From the NCBI RefSeq assembly GCF_000024265.1, contig NC_013204.1, positions 310,001-374,000 on the forward strand: a stretch of 64,000 bases of DNA, in the 5' to 3' direction. A model generated the notes under the pieces. The model saw only the letters and a list, made by a program, of their open reading frames with translations. It did not search any database and was not told the DNA's origin. This document shows, piece after piece, positions 23,210-32,051 of this stretch (within the stretch, counting starts at the first letter, position 1; each line of letters starts with the position of its first letter). This stretch comes from Eggerthella lenta DSM 2243. Lineage in GTDB: Bacteria; Actinomycetota; Coriobacteriia; Coriobacteriales; Eggerthellaceae. Both the position numbers and the translations under genes were made by a program.

Positions 23210-23225
23210 TGTTTCACGTGAAACA
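23210..23225. promoter_or_regulatory. parS-like site 6
   Basis: Exact TGTTTCACGTGAAACA between the divergent yqeY and PH-domain genes; the palindrome extends to CGGATG...CATCCG. Confidence 0.75.
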
Positions 23226-23454
23226 TCCGGAATCGTTCGGCTCTGCGGTGCGTCGTGCTGGCATGCTTGCGCGAAAGCCGCCTTCCCAACGCCCGTCGAT
23301 TCCGCGGCCGCGCCGAGAAGCCTGTTCCCGCGTAGCGCATCGCGTTAGACGATGCGCCGACGCTCTGCAATTCTGTGTTGATGCGGCTCCTGGTGACGTT
23401 GCGTCGCTCTGGTATGATGAAGCAAGCATATCGACATCGACCAGAAGGACTCGC

Positions 23455-23943
23455 ATGAAAGACTTGCCGGCGCACCAACTCGATCCGAAGGTCAAAACGG
23501 TCTGGCGCATCAACGACGCCATTTGGCTTACCGTGGTATTCCTCTGCTGCTTCGTTCCATTCGCCATCGCTGCAATGGTGGATCCGGCGACGTGGATGTT
23601 CGTCGTCCTGGTCGCCGTCGCCGTTGCGTACGCAGCTTGCTTGATCGTGTGGTTGATCGTGCTGCCGCCCATCCGCTTCATGCGCTGGCGCTACGAGCTT
23701 TCCAGCGACTACCTCGATATCGCGAAGGGAATCGTGTGGCGCAAGCGTTTCGTCATCCCCTTCATCCGCGTGCAGAACACCGACACGCGCCAGGGTCCCA
23801 TCTTACGTGCGTTCGGCCTGTCCAGCGTGACGGTGGCCACGGCGGCCGGCGAGCATGAGATCCCCGGCCTCGGCGCCGACGTCGCCGAGCAGCTGCGCGA
23901 TCGCGCGGCCGAGCTTGCGCGCCTGGCCCAGGAGGACGTGTGA
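23455..23943 (+). CDS. PH-domain membrane protein (YdbS/bPH2 type)
   Basis: 162 residues: two hydrophobic helices (TVVFLCCFVPFAIAAMV and FVVLVAVAVAYAACLIVWLIVLPP) then a bacterial PH domain (RWRYELSSDYLDIAKGIVWRKRFVIPFIRVQNTDTRQGPILRAFGLSSVTVATAAGEHEIPGL). Same architecture as B. subtilis YdbS. The stop overlaps the start of the next gene (TGATG), which is YdbT-like, so the two form a YdbS/YdbT pair. In other bacteria such pairs have been linked to membrane stress or antimicrobial tolerance; the role here is inferred only. Confidence 0.85.
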   Translation: MKDLPAHQLDPKVKTVWRINDAIWLTVVFLCCFVPFAIAAMVDPATWMFVVLVAVAVAYAACLIVWLIVLPPIRFMRWRYELSSDYLDIAKGIVWRKRFVIPFIRVQNTDTRQGPILRAFGLSSVTVATAAGEHEIPGLGADVAEQLRDRAAELARLAQEDV

Positions 23944-25802
23944 TGACGGACTATCGCCAACCGCCCCAACCTCCGCAGCCCCAGCCTCGGCCCGCTGCGC
24001 CCCAACCCCAGCCTGCTGCGCCGCAGCCTGAAGGGCCGCGGGGGAGCCATGTCCATCATAGCTATATCTGGTTGGGCAGTCTGCGCACGGCGTTCATGCT
24101 GCTGGCCATCGTGGTCTTCTCCTCGTTCTCGGCTATCATCGGCGCCATCTCCGAGGGCGAAGCCATCACGCGCGGCGACATCCCCATGCTTTTCATCGTC
24201 ATCGGATCCGTGATCGCCGGTATCGTCGTGCTGGTGGCGCTTGTGGCGGTCTACCAGGTGATCTCGTACAAGCATCTGTACTACGAGCTAGGGCCCGAGG
24301 AATTCAACCTGTATTCGGGCATACTCAACAAGAAGCGCGTGCATGTGCCCTACCAGCGCATCCAGTCCGTCGACCAGCACGCCACGCTCATCCAGCGCAT
24401 CTTCGGCGTGTGCAGCGTCAGCATCGACACGGCGGGCGGCGCGGCGAACAAGGCCGTCATCGTGCCGTATGTGCAGAAGACGCAAGCTGAGGAGCTGCGC
24501 CGCGAGCTGTTCGCGCGCAAGCAGTACGCCGTAGCCGTGCGCAACGGTGCCGCGCCCGATGCCGCCGTTGCGGCGATGGCCTCTGCAGCGGGCGTTCCCG
24601 CGCAAGCCTTGCACGAGGGCGCCAATGTGCTGGACGCTCCCGCCGAGATCTGGCAGGACGTGCGCGGCGTGTTCGGTGGCGCCGCGGTGGATACGGGCCG
24701 CGTGACCTACGAGTACGGCATGTCCAACAAGGAGCTCGTGTTCACCGGCCTGTCGAACAACACGGCGTTCTTCGTCGTGGTTGTCGGCATCGTCGGCGCC
24801 GTTTCCCAGTTCATGGGTCAGATGGCGCCCATCCTCTCCGGTTCGATGGAGCCGCTCGTTGGCAACGTTGTAGCCACGAGCGTTCGGCTGTTCGGGGGCA
24901 GCCTCATCGCCGCGGGCGTGGCGACCTTCCTCGCTGCGTCGCTCGTGTTGTGGCTGCTGTCTGCCATCGGCGCTTGCGTCTCGTACGGCGGCTTCCGCGC
25001 ATGTCGCCGCGACAACCGCATCGAAGTCGAGCACGGCCTGCTGCAGCACCGCTTCCAGGGCGTCGACGTCGACCGCGTGCAGTCGGTGATGGTGAAGCAG
25101 AGCTTCATCCGCCGTCTGCTTGGCTACTGCGAGCTGTCGCTGGGCAAGATCGATGCGGCGGCTGAAAACTCCGACGACCAGCAGAAAGGCCTCAGCCAGC
25201 AAGGGCTCGTGATCCATCCCTTCGTGAAGATGTCCCGCGTGCCCGAGATTCTCGCGGGCATCGTTCCCGAGTTCGCCGACGTTCCCACCGAGAACATCCC
25301 GGTGGCGCCCGTGGGGCTGCGTCGCGCCCTCATCCGCCGATGCATCATCCAGGGGACGGGCTTCTGGTTGGCCGTCCTCGTGGCGGCAGGGCAGATCGCG
25401 GTGAACCTCCTGGCGGATCCGGCCGTGCCTGACGGAGCCATGACGTTGTTCTTCGTCAACAACGGCGCGCTGTTCGGCTATGCGCTTGCGGTCGTGCTGC
25501 TCGTTCTCGACGCGGTAGGAGCCGTGCTGTGGTTCCGTGGCTCGGGGTTTGCGTACAACGAGCGTTTCATGCAGGTGAGCAACGGCGGGTTCGCTCGCGA
25601 GACCATCAGCTTCCCGCGCAAAAAGATACAGTTCGGTTACACGAAGACGAATCCTTTTCAACGCAATGCCGGCACCGCTACGGTCAACGCGCGCACTGCA
25701 GCAGGGGTTGGAGGCACTACCATCAGGCTTATCGATGCCCGAGAGGATGATGCCCGTGCGTGGCTTGCTTGGCTCAAGCCCCACGGAAATGTGATACAGT
25801 AG
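23943..25802 (+). CDS. Large PH-domain membrane protein (YdbT type)
   Basis: 619 residues. A Pro/Gln-rich cytoplasmic start (QPPQPPQPQPRPAAPQ) precedes repeated units of two helices plus a bPH2 domain. The PH domains are recognisable at YYELGPEEFNLYSGILNKKRVHVPYQRIQSVDQHATL, then DNRIEVEHGLLQHRFQGVDVDRVQSVMVKQS, then AYNERFMQVSNGGFARETISFPRKKIQFG. Each has the family's R/K-Q-S/F turn. It pairs with the preceding YdbS-like gene. Confidence 0.85.
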   Translation: MTDYRQPPQPPQPQPRPAAPQPQPAAPQPEGPRGSHVHHSYIWLGSLRTAFMLLAIVVFSSFSAIIGAISEGEAITRGDIPMLFIVIGSVIAGIVVLVALVAVYQVISYKHLYYELGPEEFNLYSGILNKKRVHVPYQRIQSVDQHATLIQRIFGVCSVSIDTAGGAANKAVIVPYVQKTQAEELRRELFARKQYAVAVRNGAAPDAAVAAMASAAGVPAQALHEGANVLDAPAEIWQDVRGVFGGAAVDTGRVTYEYGMSNKELVFTGLSNNTAFFVVVVGIVGAVSQFMGQMAPILSGSMEPLVGNVVATSVRLFGGSLIAAGVATFLAASLVLWLLSAIGACVSYGGFRACRRDNRIEVEHGLLQHRFQGVDVDRVQSVMVKQSFIRRLLGYCELSLGKIDAAAENSDDQQKGLSQQGLVIHPFVKMSRVPEILAGIVPEFADVPTENIPVAPVGLRRALIRRCIIQGTGFWLAVLVAAGQIAVNLLADPAVPDGAMTLFFVNNGALFGYALAVVLLVLDAVGAVLWFRGSGFAYNERFMQVSNGGFARETISFPRKKIQFGYTKTNPFQRNAGTATVNARTAAGVGGTTIRLIDAREDDARAWLAWLKPHGNVIQ

Positions 25803-25806
25803 CACC

Positions 25807-26652
25807 ATGAACGCATCAACTACATCCGACGCCAAAGGCGCTCGAAGTACCGGCTCCGGCCGCAGTGCCGAGAGCCCTTCTTCGGTCGTGCCCGAAACAG
25901 AGCACCGGCCCGCTCCCGGTTGGACGCCTTCGCAATTCAAGCCGAACGACTACGCCAGCATGCACGCGCTGCGCAACGAGGTGTCGCATACGTCGGCCAG
26001 CGCCACGAACAAAGCTCGCGACATCCGCGAGTACACGCTGGGGGAGGAGATCGCGAACTCCGTCACCCATGGCTTGGGGGCGCTGTTGGCCATTGCGGCC
26101 ATCCCCATCCTCGTGGTGCGCGCGCTCGACGACGGAGGCGGCATCTACCTGTTCGCCGCGCTCGTGTACACCCTCACGATGCTGCTGGAATATACCATGT
26201 CCACGCTGTACCATGCCATCGCGGTAGACCGTGCGAAGCGCGTGTTCAAGGTGCTCGACCATAGTTGCATCTACCTGTTCATCGCCGGATCCTACACCCC
26301 GTTCTGCCTGATCTCGCTTGCCGATTCCGGCGGCGTGTGGCTGTGCGCCTTCGTGTGGCTGGTTGCGTTGGCGGGCGTTGCCTGCGAGGCGTTCTGGGTG
26401 TTTCGTCCGCGCTGGGTGTCGGCCGTGCTGTATCTTCTCATGGGCTGGTGCGTCATCTGGTTCCTCCCTGCGCTCATCGAGGCCATCCCCGGGCCGGGCC
26501 TGTGGCTGCTCGTGGGCGGCGGCATCTGCTACTCCATCGGGTGCATCTTCTACGTGTTGAAGAAGGTGCCGTACATGCATTCCCTGTTCCATCTCTGGGT
26601 ACTCGCCGGAAGCGTTCTGCAGTTTCTGGCCATCTTCTTGTACGTTATGTAA
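25807..26652 (+). CDS. Hemolysin III / PAQR-family membrane protein
   Basis: An ~80-residue hydrophilic N-terminal extension rich in Ser/Thr/Pro, then the seven-helix HlyIII core beginning YTLGEEIANSVTHGLGALLAI. It contains the family zinc ligands: STLYHAI, DHSCIYLFIAGSYTPF, and the last-helix HSLFHLWVLAGSVLQF. The usual core is ~210 residues; the extension is unusual. The function of bacterial members is not firmly known. It starts 4 nt after the PH-domain gene. Confidence 0.88.
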   Translation: MNASTTSDAKGARSTGSGRSAESPSSVVPETEHRPAPGWTPSQFKPNDYASMHALRNEVSHTSASATNKARDIREYTLGEEIANSVTHGLGALLAIAAIPILVVRALDDGGGIYLFAALVYTLTMLLEYTMSTLYHAIAVDRAKRVFKVLDHSCIYLFIAGSYTPFCLISLADSGGVWLCAFVWLVALAGVACEAFWVFRPRWVSAVLYLLMGWCVIWFLPALIEAIPGPGLWLLVGGGICYSIGCIFYVLKKVPYMHSLFHLWVLAGSVLQFLAIFLYVM

Positions 26653-26787
26653 GCGGTCGCGTGCATAAGCGCGCGGGCATGACAGCCCCACGGATGCCGC
26701 GAGGACGCAGCGCGAAAGCGCCTCTCCGCGCGGCCAAAGCGCAGAGGTTGCGCATCGTCCGCTTGTCGAAGGAGTTGCAGAAGTACC

Positions 26788-28128
26788 ATGGATATTTGGA
26801 TTAGCATCGTCGTCACGTTCGTGCTGGTGCTGGTGAACGGCTATTTCTCGATGTCGGAGATGGCGTTGGTGAACGCGCGCCACGTACTGCTGCAGCACGA
26901 TGCCGACGAGGGCGATAAAAGCGCCCAACGCGCGCTGGGTCTGGCCGCCGATTCGGGGCAGTTCCTGGCCACCATCCAGGTGGCCATCACGCTCGTCGGG
27001 TTCTTCGCCTCCGCGGCTGCCGCCACGAACCTCTCCGATCCGCTGGCGCAGTGGCTGTCCGGCTTCAACATCGGGTGGCTTTCCGTTATCGCGCCCGGTT
27101 TGGCCCCCGTGGTCATCACGCTCATCGTGTCATACCTCAGCATCGTGGTGGGCGAGCTGGTGCCGAAGCGCATCGCGCTGGCCGATGCCGAGCGCGTCAG
27201 CAAGATGGTGGCCGGACCGCTCATGGTGTTCCAGAAAATCGCTTCGCCTTTGGTGGCGTTGACCTCGGCGTCCGCGAACGGGCTGTCGCGCCTGTTCGGC
27301 ATCAAGAACGCCGACGAGCGCCAGAACGTGTCCGAAGAAGAGATCAAGTACATGGTCACGGACAACGACGAGCTGCTCGAGGACGAGAAGCGCATGATCC
27401 ACGACATCCTCGATTTGGGCGACATGACCGTGCACGAGATCATGACGCCGCGCGTGGACGTGATGTTCGCGGAAGACACCGACACGGTGCGCCAGACGGT
27501 GGAGCGCATGCGCGGCACGGGCTACTCGCGTCTGCCGGTGTATCACGAGGACATCGACCGCATCGTGGGCATCGTCCACTTCAAGGACCTCGTGGCGCCG
27601 CTCATGGACGGCAAGGAGCACGAGCCGGTGGCCGAGTACGCCTACGAGGCCATGTTCGTGCCCGAGACGAAGGATCTGTTCCCGCTGCTCGCCGAGATGC
27701 AAACGAATCGTCAACAGATGGCTATCGTCGTTGACGAGTACGGTGGCACCGATGGTTTAATTACCGTTGAGGACATCGTAGAGGAGGTCGTCGGCGAGAT
27801 CGTGGACGAGACGGATCGAGAGAATCCGTTCATCGAGCAGGAAAGCGAGAACGTCTGGGTGGTCGACGGGCGATTCCCCGTCGAAGATGCCGCAGAGCTT
27901 GGATGGCCGGTGGAGGATTCGGCCGACTACGAGACCATCGCGGGCTGGCTCATGAGCATGCTCGACTCGGTGCCCCAGGTGGGCGAGGAACTTGCGTTCG
28001 ACGGATACCGCTTCAAGATTCAGGCTATGCGCCGCCGTCGCATTTCGACGGTGCGCGTGGAACGACTGGACGATCCCTCCCCATCATGCGTGGACGCTGT
28101 CGAGGCGATCGACCGGGAGGAAGCGTGA
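26788..28128 (+). CDS. HlyC/CorC (CNNM) family transporter
   Basis: DUF21 membrane domain (residues 1-~190, three to four helices; SMSEMALVNAR and GELVPKRIAL are its signatures), then two CBS modules (DLGDMTVHEIMTPRVDVMFAEDTDTV..., DGLITVEDIVEEVVGEIVDE) and a CorC_HlyC domain at the C-terminus. Members are Mg2+ or divalent-cation exporters regulated by nucleotide binding to CBS. 446 residues, normal. The stop overlaps the start of the PspC gene (GTGA). Confidence 0.9.
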   Translation: MDIWISIVVTFVLVLVNGYFSMSEMALVNARHVLLQHDADEGDKSAQRALGLAADSGQFLATIQVAITLVGFFASAAAATNLSDPLAQWLSGFNIGWLSVIAPGLAPVVITLIVSYLSIVVGELVPKRIALADAERVSKMVAGPLMVFQKIASPLVALTSASANGLSRLFGIKNADERQNVSEEEIKYMVTDNDELLEDEKRMIHDILDLGDMTVHEIMTPRVDVMFAEDTDTVRQTVERMRGTGYSRLPVYHEDIDRIVGIVHFKDLVAPLMDGKEHEPVAEYAYEAMFVPETKDLFPLLAEMQTNRQQMAIVVDEYGGTDGLITVEDIVEEVVGEIVDETDRENPFIEQESENVWVVDGRFPVEDAAELGWPVEDSADYETIAGWLMSMLDSVPQVGEELAFDGYRFKIQAMRRRRISTVRVERLDDPSPSCVDAVEAIDREEA

Positions 28129-29165
28129 CGAGTGAAAAACGGCTGCTCCGTTCGCGAAAGGCGCTCATAGGCGGCGTCTGCGCGGGCGTGGCCGATTATT
28201 TCAACGTCGATCCTGTCATCGTCCGTATCATCATGGTGGTGTTCACCCTGGCCTCGGGCGGGCTGCTGGGCATCGCATACATCCTGCTGTGGATCGTGCT
28301 GCCGCTCGAACCGAAGGAGGAGGCGCCGCTCGACGTGCACCCCCAGTCGGTGCATTCCGAGACGTACGGGACGTTCGAATTCGGCGGCACCCCGCGCAAA
28401 ACCGAGTCGGGGGCGCAAAATGCGCCCAATCCCGCGCAAGCGGCCGGTTGGCGCTATGCGCATCCCCCGTACGCCTCGGCCGCTCATGTGCCGCCCGAGC
28501 CCCCGGCAGGCGCATCGCGCGCCTCTGCCGCTGCGCCTGCCGATGCTTCTCGTTCGTATGCGCCTCCGGCGAGCCATTCGCATGAAGGGTGGATGCATGC
28601 CGCGCCGCAACAGCAGCCGCCGGCGAAGTCGTCGCGCTCGGGCGTGAAGGCTGCTCTGTTCGCGGGGTCGTTCCTGTTGTTTTTCGGCATGTCCGCTATG
28701 GTGGCGAGCATGGTCGAAGGCGTGGTGTGGTGGCAGTATTGGCCGCTTATCTTCGTTATCTTGGGCATCGTCGGTATGGTAGTCCCCGGCGAAGAGGGGC
28801 ATCGCATGCGCCAGTTCGTGGACTCCCTTATCACGTTTTCCGCGGGAGTGGTGCTGGTGCTGATGAGCCTCGATGTCATCGGGTGGCGCTCCATCGAGTT
28901 CATGTTGGTGGGCCTATGGCCGCTGCTGCTTATTATGGTTGGGCTGCTGCTTCTGGGAGGCGCGCTCAAGTCGCCGCTGCTTACGTTGCTGGCAGGCTTG
29001 TGCTTCGTGGCGTTCTGCGTGGTGGGATTGCTGTGGTACTCGGTTCCGGGAGCGACGGAAGAGCTGGTTTTCTCGGCGCCGTACGGGCGCGAGTATCGTT
29101 TCGACATGCAGCCGTGGGAAAACATCGGTCTAAACGAGTCCGTTGTGATCTCGATAACCGAATGA
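28125..29165 (+). CDS. PspC-domain membrane protein
   Basis: PspC domain at residues 1-65: KRLLRSRKALIGGVCAGVADYFNVDPVIVRIIMVVFTLASGGLLGIAYILLWIVLP. A long variable linker follows (~66-180, Pro/Ala/Ser-rich), then four to five further helices (from SGVKAALFAGSFLLFFGMSAMV) of the kind found in LiaF/DUF5668 proteins. The GTG start overlaps the upstream stop and has GGGAGG before it. Envelope-stress sensing is inferred from the PspC family. Confidence 0.85.
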   Translation: MTSEKRLLRSRKALIGGVCAGVADYFNVDPVIVRIIMVVFTLASGGLLGIAYILLWIVLPLEPKEEAPLDVHPQSVHSETYGTFEFGGTPRKTESGAQNAPNPAQAAGWRYAHPPYASAAHVPPEPPAGASRASAAAPADASRSYAPPASHSHEGWMHAAPQQQPPAKSSRSGVKAALFAGSFLLFFGMSAMVASMVEGVVWWQYWPLIFVILGIVGMVVPGEEGHRMRQFVDSLITFSAGVVLVLMSLDVIGWRSIEFMLVGLWPLLLIMVGLLLLGGALKSPLLTLLAGLCFVAFCVVGLLWYSVPGATEELVFSAPYGREYRFDMQPWENIGLNESVVISITE

Positions 29166-29299
29166 GCGTGCTTGTCGCGTTACAGAGCACATAGTTCGTT
29201 CGCTTTTTCCCGTGTCCGCAACTAAGGCGAACCACCTGCTGAAATGCGCTTTCATTCACTGTCAAGCGAACAAATCGTGTAGGGCGTCTCCATAAAATT

Positions 29300-29329
29300 T
29301 TGCCCTCGGACCCCCTTGTCCGTTAAAAT
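29300..29329 (+). promoter_or_regulatory. Promoter of the secreted lysozyme-like gene
   Basis: TTGCCC (29300-29305), 18-bp spacer, TAAAAT (29324-29329). The leader to the TTG start would be ~110 nt. Confidence 0.45.
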
Positions 29330-29446
29330 ACGTTTTGTCACAACAGCATATCGCCCTTTCGGCAGCAAACCCTCACACAATTTACTACGCTGTCAACCGC
29401 TTCGGCGGCTGGGTCGTGTGCTGTTCAACGAAAGGTAACTGACGTT

Positions 29447-30262
29447 TTGGCTAAAAAGCGCTATATACAAAAGAAGTCGAACCTGGCTGCTAAAATTATC
29501 GCGGTCGGCTGCGCATCGTGCGTGCTGACCGGGTGCATCGGCTTCGGGTTCGCCTCTGCTGGAAGCGGCGCCGTGCACGATATCGATTCTTTCGGCATCG
29601 GCGGTGCGGACGCGAATGTCGCCATTGCCGATTCTGCCGACTTCGCCAACGTATCCGAGGGTTCCACCCGCGAGTCCACCGTGCTTACCAGTACCGCATC
29701 GCGCGACATCTCGCAAGGCATCGAAGCTATCGAAGCCGAGGAAGAAGCTGCTCGCATCGCCGCGGAGGAGGCCGCTCGTGCCGAGGAGGAGGCTCGTATC
29801 GCCGCCGCCGAGCAGGCGAAGGCCGAGCAGGAGGCCGCCGCTGCGCGCGATGCAGCCTCCGATGCCGTCGCCTCGCTTCCCGAAGTTGATTTCTCCGTGG
29901 GCAAAGAGGCTTTCGTTTCCGAGTGGACCTCCCGTATCAATGCATACTTGGCCGGCTCGCCCTTGGCGGGGCAGGGTGCCACGTTCGCCGAAGCTGCCTG
30001 GAGCAACGGCGTCGACCCGCGCTGGTCGCCTGCCATATCCAACACCGAAAGCTCCAAGGGCGCGCATTGCTTCCTGCCGTACAACGCATGGGGCTGGGGC
30101 GATAAGAGTTGGTCCAGCTGGGAAGAGGCTATCAACGCTCACGTAGCGGGCCTGGCAAACGGCTACGGCTACTCCATCACGTATGCGAACGCTGCCAAGT
30201 ACTGTCCGCCTAATACGGATCATTGGTTCAAGGCGACTATCGGCCAAATGAAGATGATCTAA
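29447..30262 (+). CDS. Secreted coiled-coil / lysozyme-like (glucosaminidase-type) protein
   Basis: A basic start and hydrophobic segment ending near TGCIGFGFASAG form a signal or lipoprotein-like leader. Residues ~95-140 are a charged coiled coil (IEAEEEAARIAAEEAARAEE...). The last ~115 residues look like a lysozyme-fold hydrolase: FAEAAWSNGVDPRWSPAISNTESSKGAHCFLPYNAWGWG holds the candidate catalytic Glu (NTES), and SWEEAINAHVAGLANGYG is typical of peptidoglycan glucosaminidase/transglycosylase relatives. The TTG start at 29447 follows AAAGG at 12 nt. Role in wall turnover is inferred. Confidence 0.75.
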   Translation: MAKKRYIQKKSNLAAKIIAVGCASCVLTGCIGFGFASAGSGAVHDIDSFGIGGADANVAIADSADFANVSEGSTRESTVLTSTASRDISQGIEAIEAEEEAARIAAEEAARAEEEARIAAAEQAKAEQEAAAARDAASDAVASLPEVDFSVGKEAFVSEWTSRINAYLAGSPLAGQGATFAEAAWSNGVDPRWSPAISNTESSKGAHCFLPYNAWGWGDKSWSSWEEAINAHVAGLANGYGYSITYANAAKYCPPNTDHWFKATIGQMKMI

Positions 30263-30267
30263 ACGTT

Positions 30268-30296
30268 CCGCCGGCCACGAGCCGGCGGTTCCTTTT
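30268..30296 (+). terminator. Terminator of the lysozyme-like gene
   Basis: CCGCCGGC-CACGA-GCCGGCGG followed by TTCCTTTT. Confidence 0.8.
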
Positions 30297-30347
30297 CCAT
30301 CGTCGAATCCTTCTTCCGCATGCGTTCGAGACGATGGCCTTGCGGAA

Positions 30348-30363
30348 TGTTTCACGTGAAACA
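30348..30363. promoter_or_regulatory. parS-like site 7
   Basis: Exact TGTTTCACGTGAAACA in the gap before the TrkA pair. Confidence 0.75.
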
Positions 30364-30500
30364 TTCGTTCCTAAGTGCCTGATTGCCACGTTACGCCTTT
30401 GTCGCCGTTCTATGGCGACGCTGGTCGTGCCCGCATCCATGCAGTATGCTAAGCGCAGCAAGAAATCGGCACCATGCGGGTGCCTGGTGAAAGGATCGGT

Positions 30501-31160
30501 ATGAGCAACGTGATCGTCGTCGGCTGCGGCCGCGTCGGTTCCCAGCTGGCGAACATGCTGTCGGATAACGGCAACAACGTGTGCGTCATCGACAAGAACG
30601 TGAACGCGTTCGCGAACCTGGGGCGCAACTTCAACGGCTCCACGGTGCAGGGTGTGGGCTTCGACGAGGAAACCCTCGTCAAAGCCGGTGTCGAAGATTG
30701 CGACGTCATGGCCGCCGTCACCCAGTTCGACAACACGAACCTCATGTGCGCCGAAGTGGGCAGCCGTCTGTTCGGCGTGCCGCACGTCATCGCGCGCCTG
30801 TACAACCCCGATCACGAGCGCGCGTACATGCAGCTGGGCATCGACTACGTGTGCGGCACGTCGCTGGTGGCCGAGGACGTGTTCAGCAAGGTGGTGTCGG
30901 GCCACGGCGCCCATCTCGACACGTTCGGCGAGTTCGAGGTGCTGCGCTTCTCGCTGGACCTCAGCTCCACCGACAAGCGCACCATCCGCGTGGGCGAGCT
31001 GGAGCGCGATCACGACGTCCGCATCATCGCGTTCGAGCGCAGCGACGGCTCGGCCAGCTCTATTCCTACGCGCGACTCCATCCTCTACAACGGGGATTCG
31101 GTGCTCGCCTGCGTGCGCCATGAGCTGATCGAATCGTTCTCGCGCTATATCCAAGATTAA
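30501..31160 (+). CDS. trkA: TrkA-family potassium uptake regulatory protein (first)
   Basis: TrkA-N Rossmann domain (VIVVGCGRVGSQLANMLSDNG, then VCVIDKN with the ribose-binding acid) at ~1-130, and TrkA-C (RCK_C) at ~140-219. 219 residues equals one RCK unit. The next gene is a second unit, so the channel is probably gated by the two together. The TrkH/KtrB membrane subunit is not in the window. RBS GAAAGGA before the ATG. Confidence 0.9.
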   Translation: MSNVIVVGCGRVGSQLANMLSDNGNNVCVIDKNVNAFANLGRNFNGSTVQGVGFDEETLVKAGVEDCDVMAAVTQFDNTNLMCAEVGSRLFGVPHVIARLYNPDHERAYMQLGIDYVCGTSLVAEDVFSKVVSGHGAHLDTFGEFEVLRFSLDLSSTDKRTIRVGELERDHDVRIIAFERSDGSASSIPTRDSILYNGDSVLACVRHELIESFSRYIQD

Positions 31161-31172
31161 GGGAGACGGAGC

Positions 31173-31850
31173 ATGTACATCGTTATCGCTGGCGGCGGCA
31201 AGATCGGCGAATACTTGGCTTCAGTGCTGCTTTCAAGCGGCAACGACGTGGCCGTCATCGAGGAGAATCTGGCCACGGCCGACCGCCTGTCGGTGGCGCT
31301 TCAAGGGCGCTACCTGGTCATCCACGGCGACGGCTGCGACTCGAAGTACCAGGAGGACGCGGGCATCCGGCGCGCCGACGTGTTCGTGGCCACCACCGGC
31401 CAGGACGACGACAACCTCGTGTCGTGCGAGATCGCGCAGCGCGTGTTCAACGTGCCGCGCTGCATCGCGCGCGTGAACAGCCCGAAGAACCTCCGCATCT
31501 TCAAGGAGGTGGGCATCGAGTGCGTGTCGTCCACCACGCTCATTGCGAACCTCATCGAGGAAGAGACGCTGCTGGGCAGCGTGAGCGTGGCCTCGTCGCT
31601 GACGCACGGCAACGTTACGCTTACCGAGATCGTGGTGCCGCGCATGCGCCATCATTCCAACGAGGCCGGCATCCTGGTGTCGTCGGTTCCCATGCCCGAG
31701 AACAGCCTGATCGCGGCCGTGTCGCCGAAGGACGACGACAACGTGGAAGTGGCCAGCGAAGAGACGGTGCTGTATCCCGGCGACAAGGCCATCGTCGTGG
31801 CCGACAACGAAGTGCTCGACGAAGTCCGGGCGCTGTTCAAGGGGCTGTAG
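31173..31850 (+). CDS. trkA: TrkA-family potassium uptake regulatory protein (second)
   Basis: Paralogue of the preceding gene, 12 nt after it. The nucleotide motif is IVIAGGGKIGEYLASVLL with VAVIEEN; HGDGCDSKYQEDAGIRRADVFVATTGQDDDNLVSCEIAQ is a strong TrkA-N match. The C-terminal RCK_C domain ends LYPGDKAIVVADNEVLDEVRALF. The pair is separated from other genes by strong terminators on the 3' side. Confidence 0.9.
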   Translation: MYIVIAGGGKIGEYLASVLLSSGNDVAVIEENLATADRLSVALQGRYLVIHGDGCDSKYQEDAGIRRADVFVATTGQDDDNLVSCEIAQRVFNVPRCIARVNSPKNLRIFKEVGIECVSSTTLIANLIEEETLLGSVSVASSLTHGNVTLTEIVVPRMRHHSNEAGILVSSVPMPENSLIAAVSPKDDDNVEVASEETVLYPGDKAIVVADNEVLDEVRALFKGL

Positions 31851-31885
31851 GTTCCGTCGGCCTTGCGGCTAGACAGCGCCAAGCC

Positions 31886-31933
31886 ATAAAGCGAAGTTGT
31901 CCGACCTGGTCGGACAACTTCGCTTTATGTTTT
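31886..31933. terminator. Perfect 20-bp hairpin terminator after trkA
   Basis: ATAAAGCGAAGTTGTCCGAC (31886-31905) pairs perfectly with 31909-31928 over a 3-nt loop, followed by GTTTT. The long perfect stem suits both strands. Confidence 0.85.
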
Positions 31934-32051
31934 CCAGAGCGTACGGTTGCCTTGTTTCGTCTTTTGAACCCATTTTTTTGCTTTGCGACAATGGGGTTGC
32001 CGAAGGGGACGACCCCATCGGTCGAAGAGGACGGAGCGAGGAGGGGTTCGC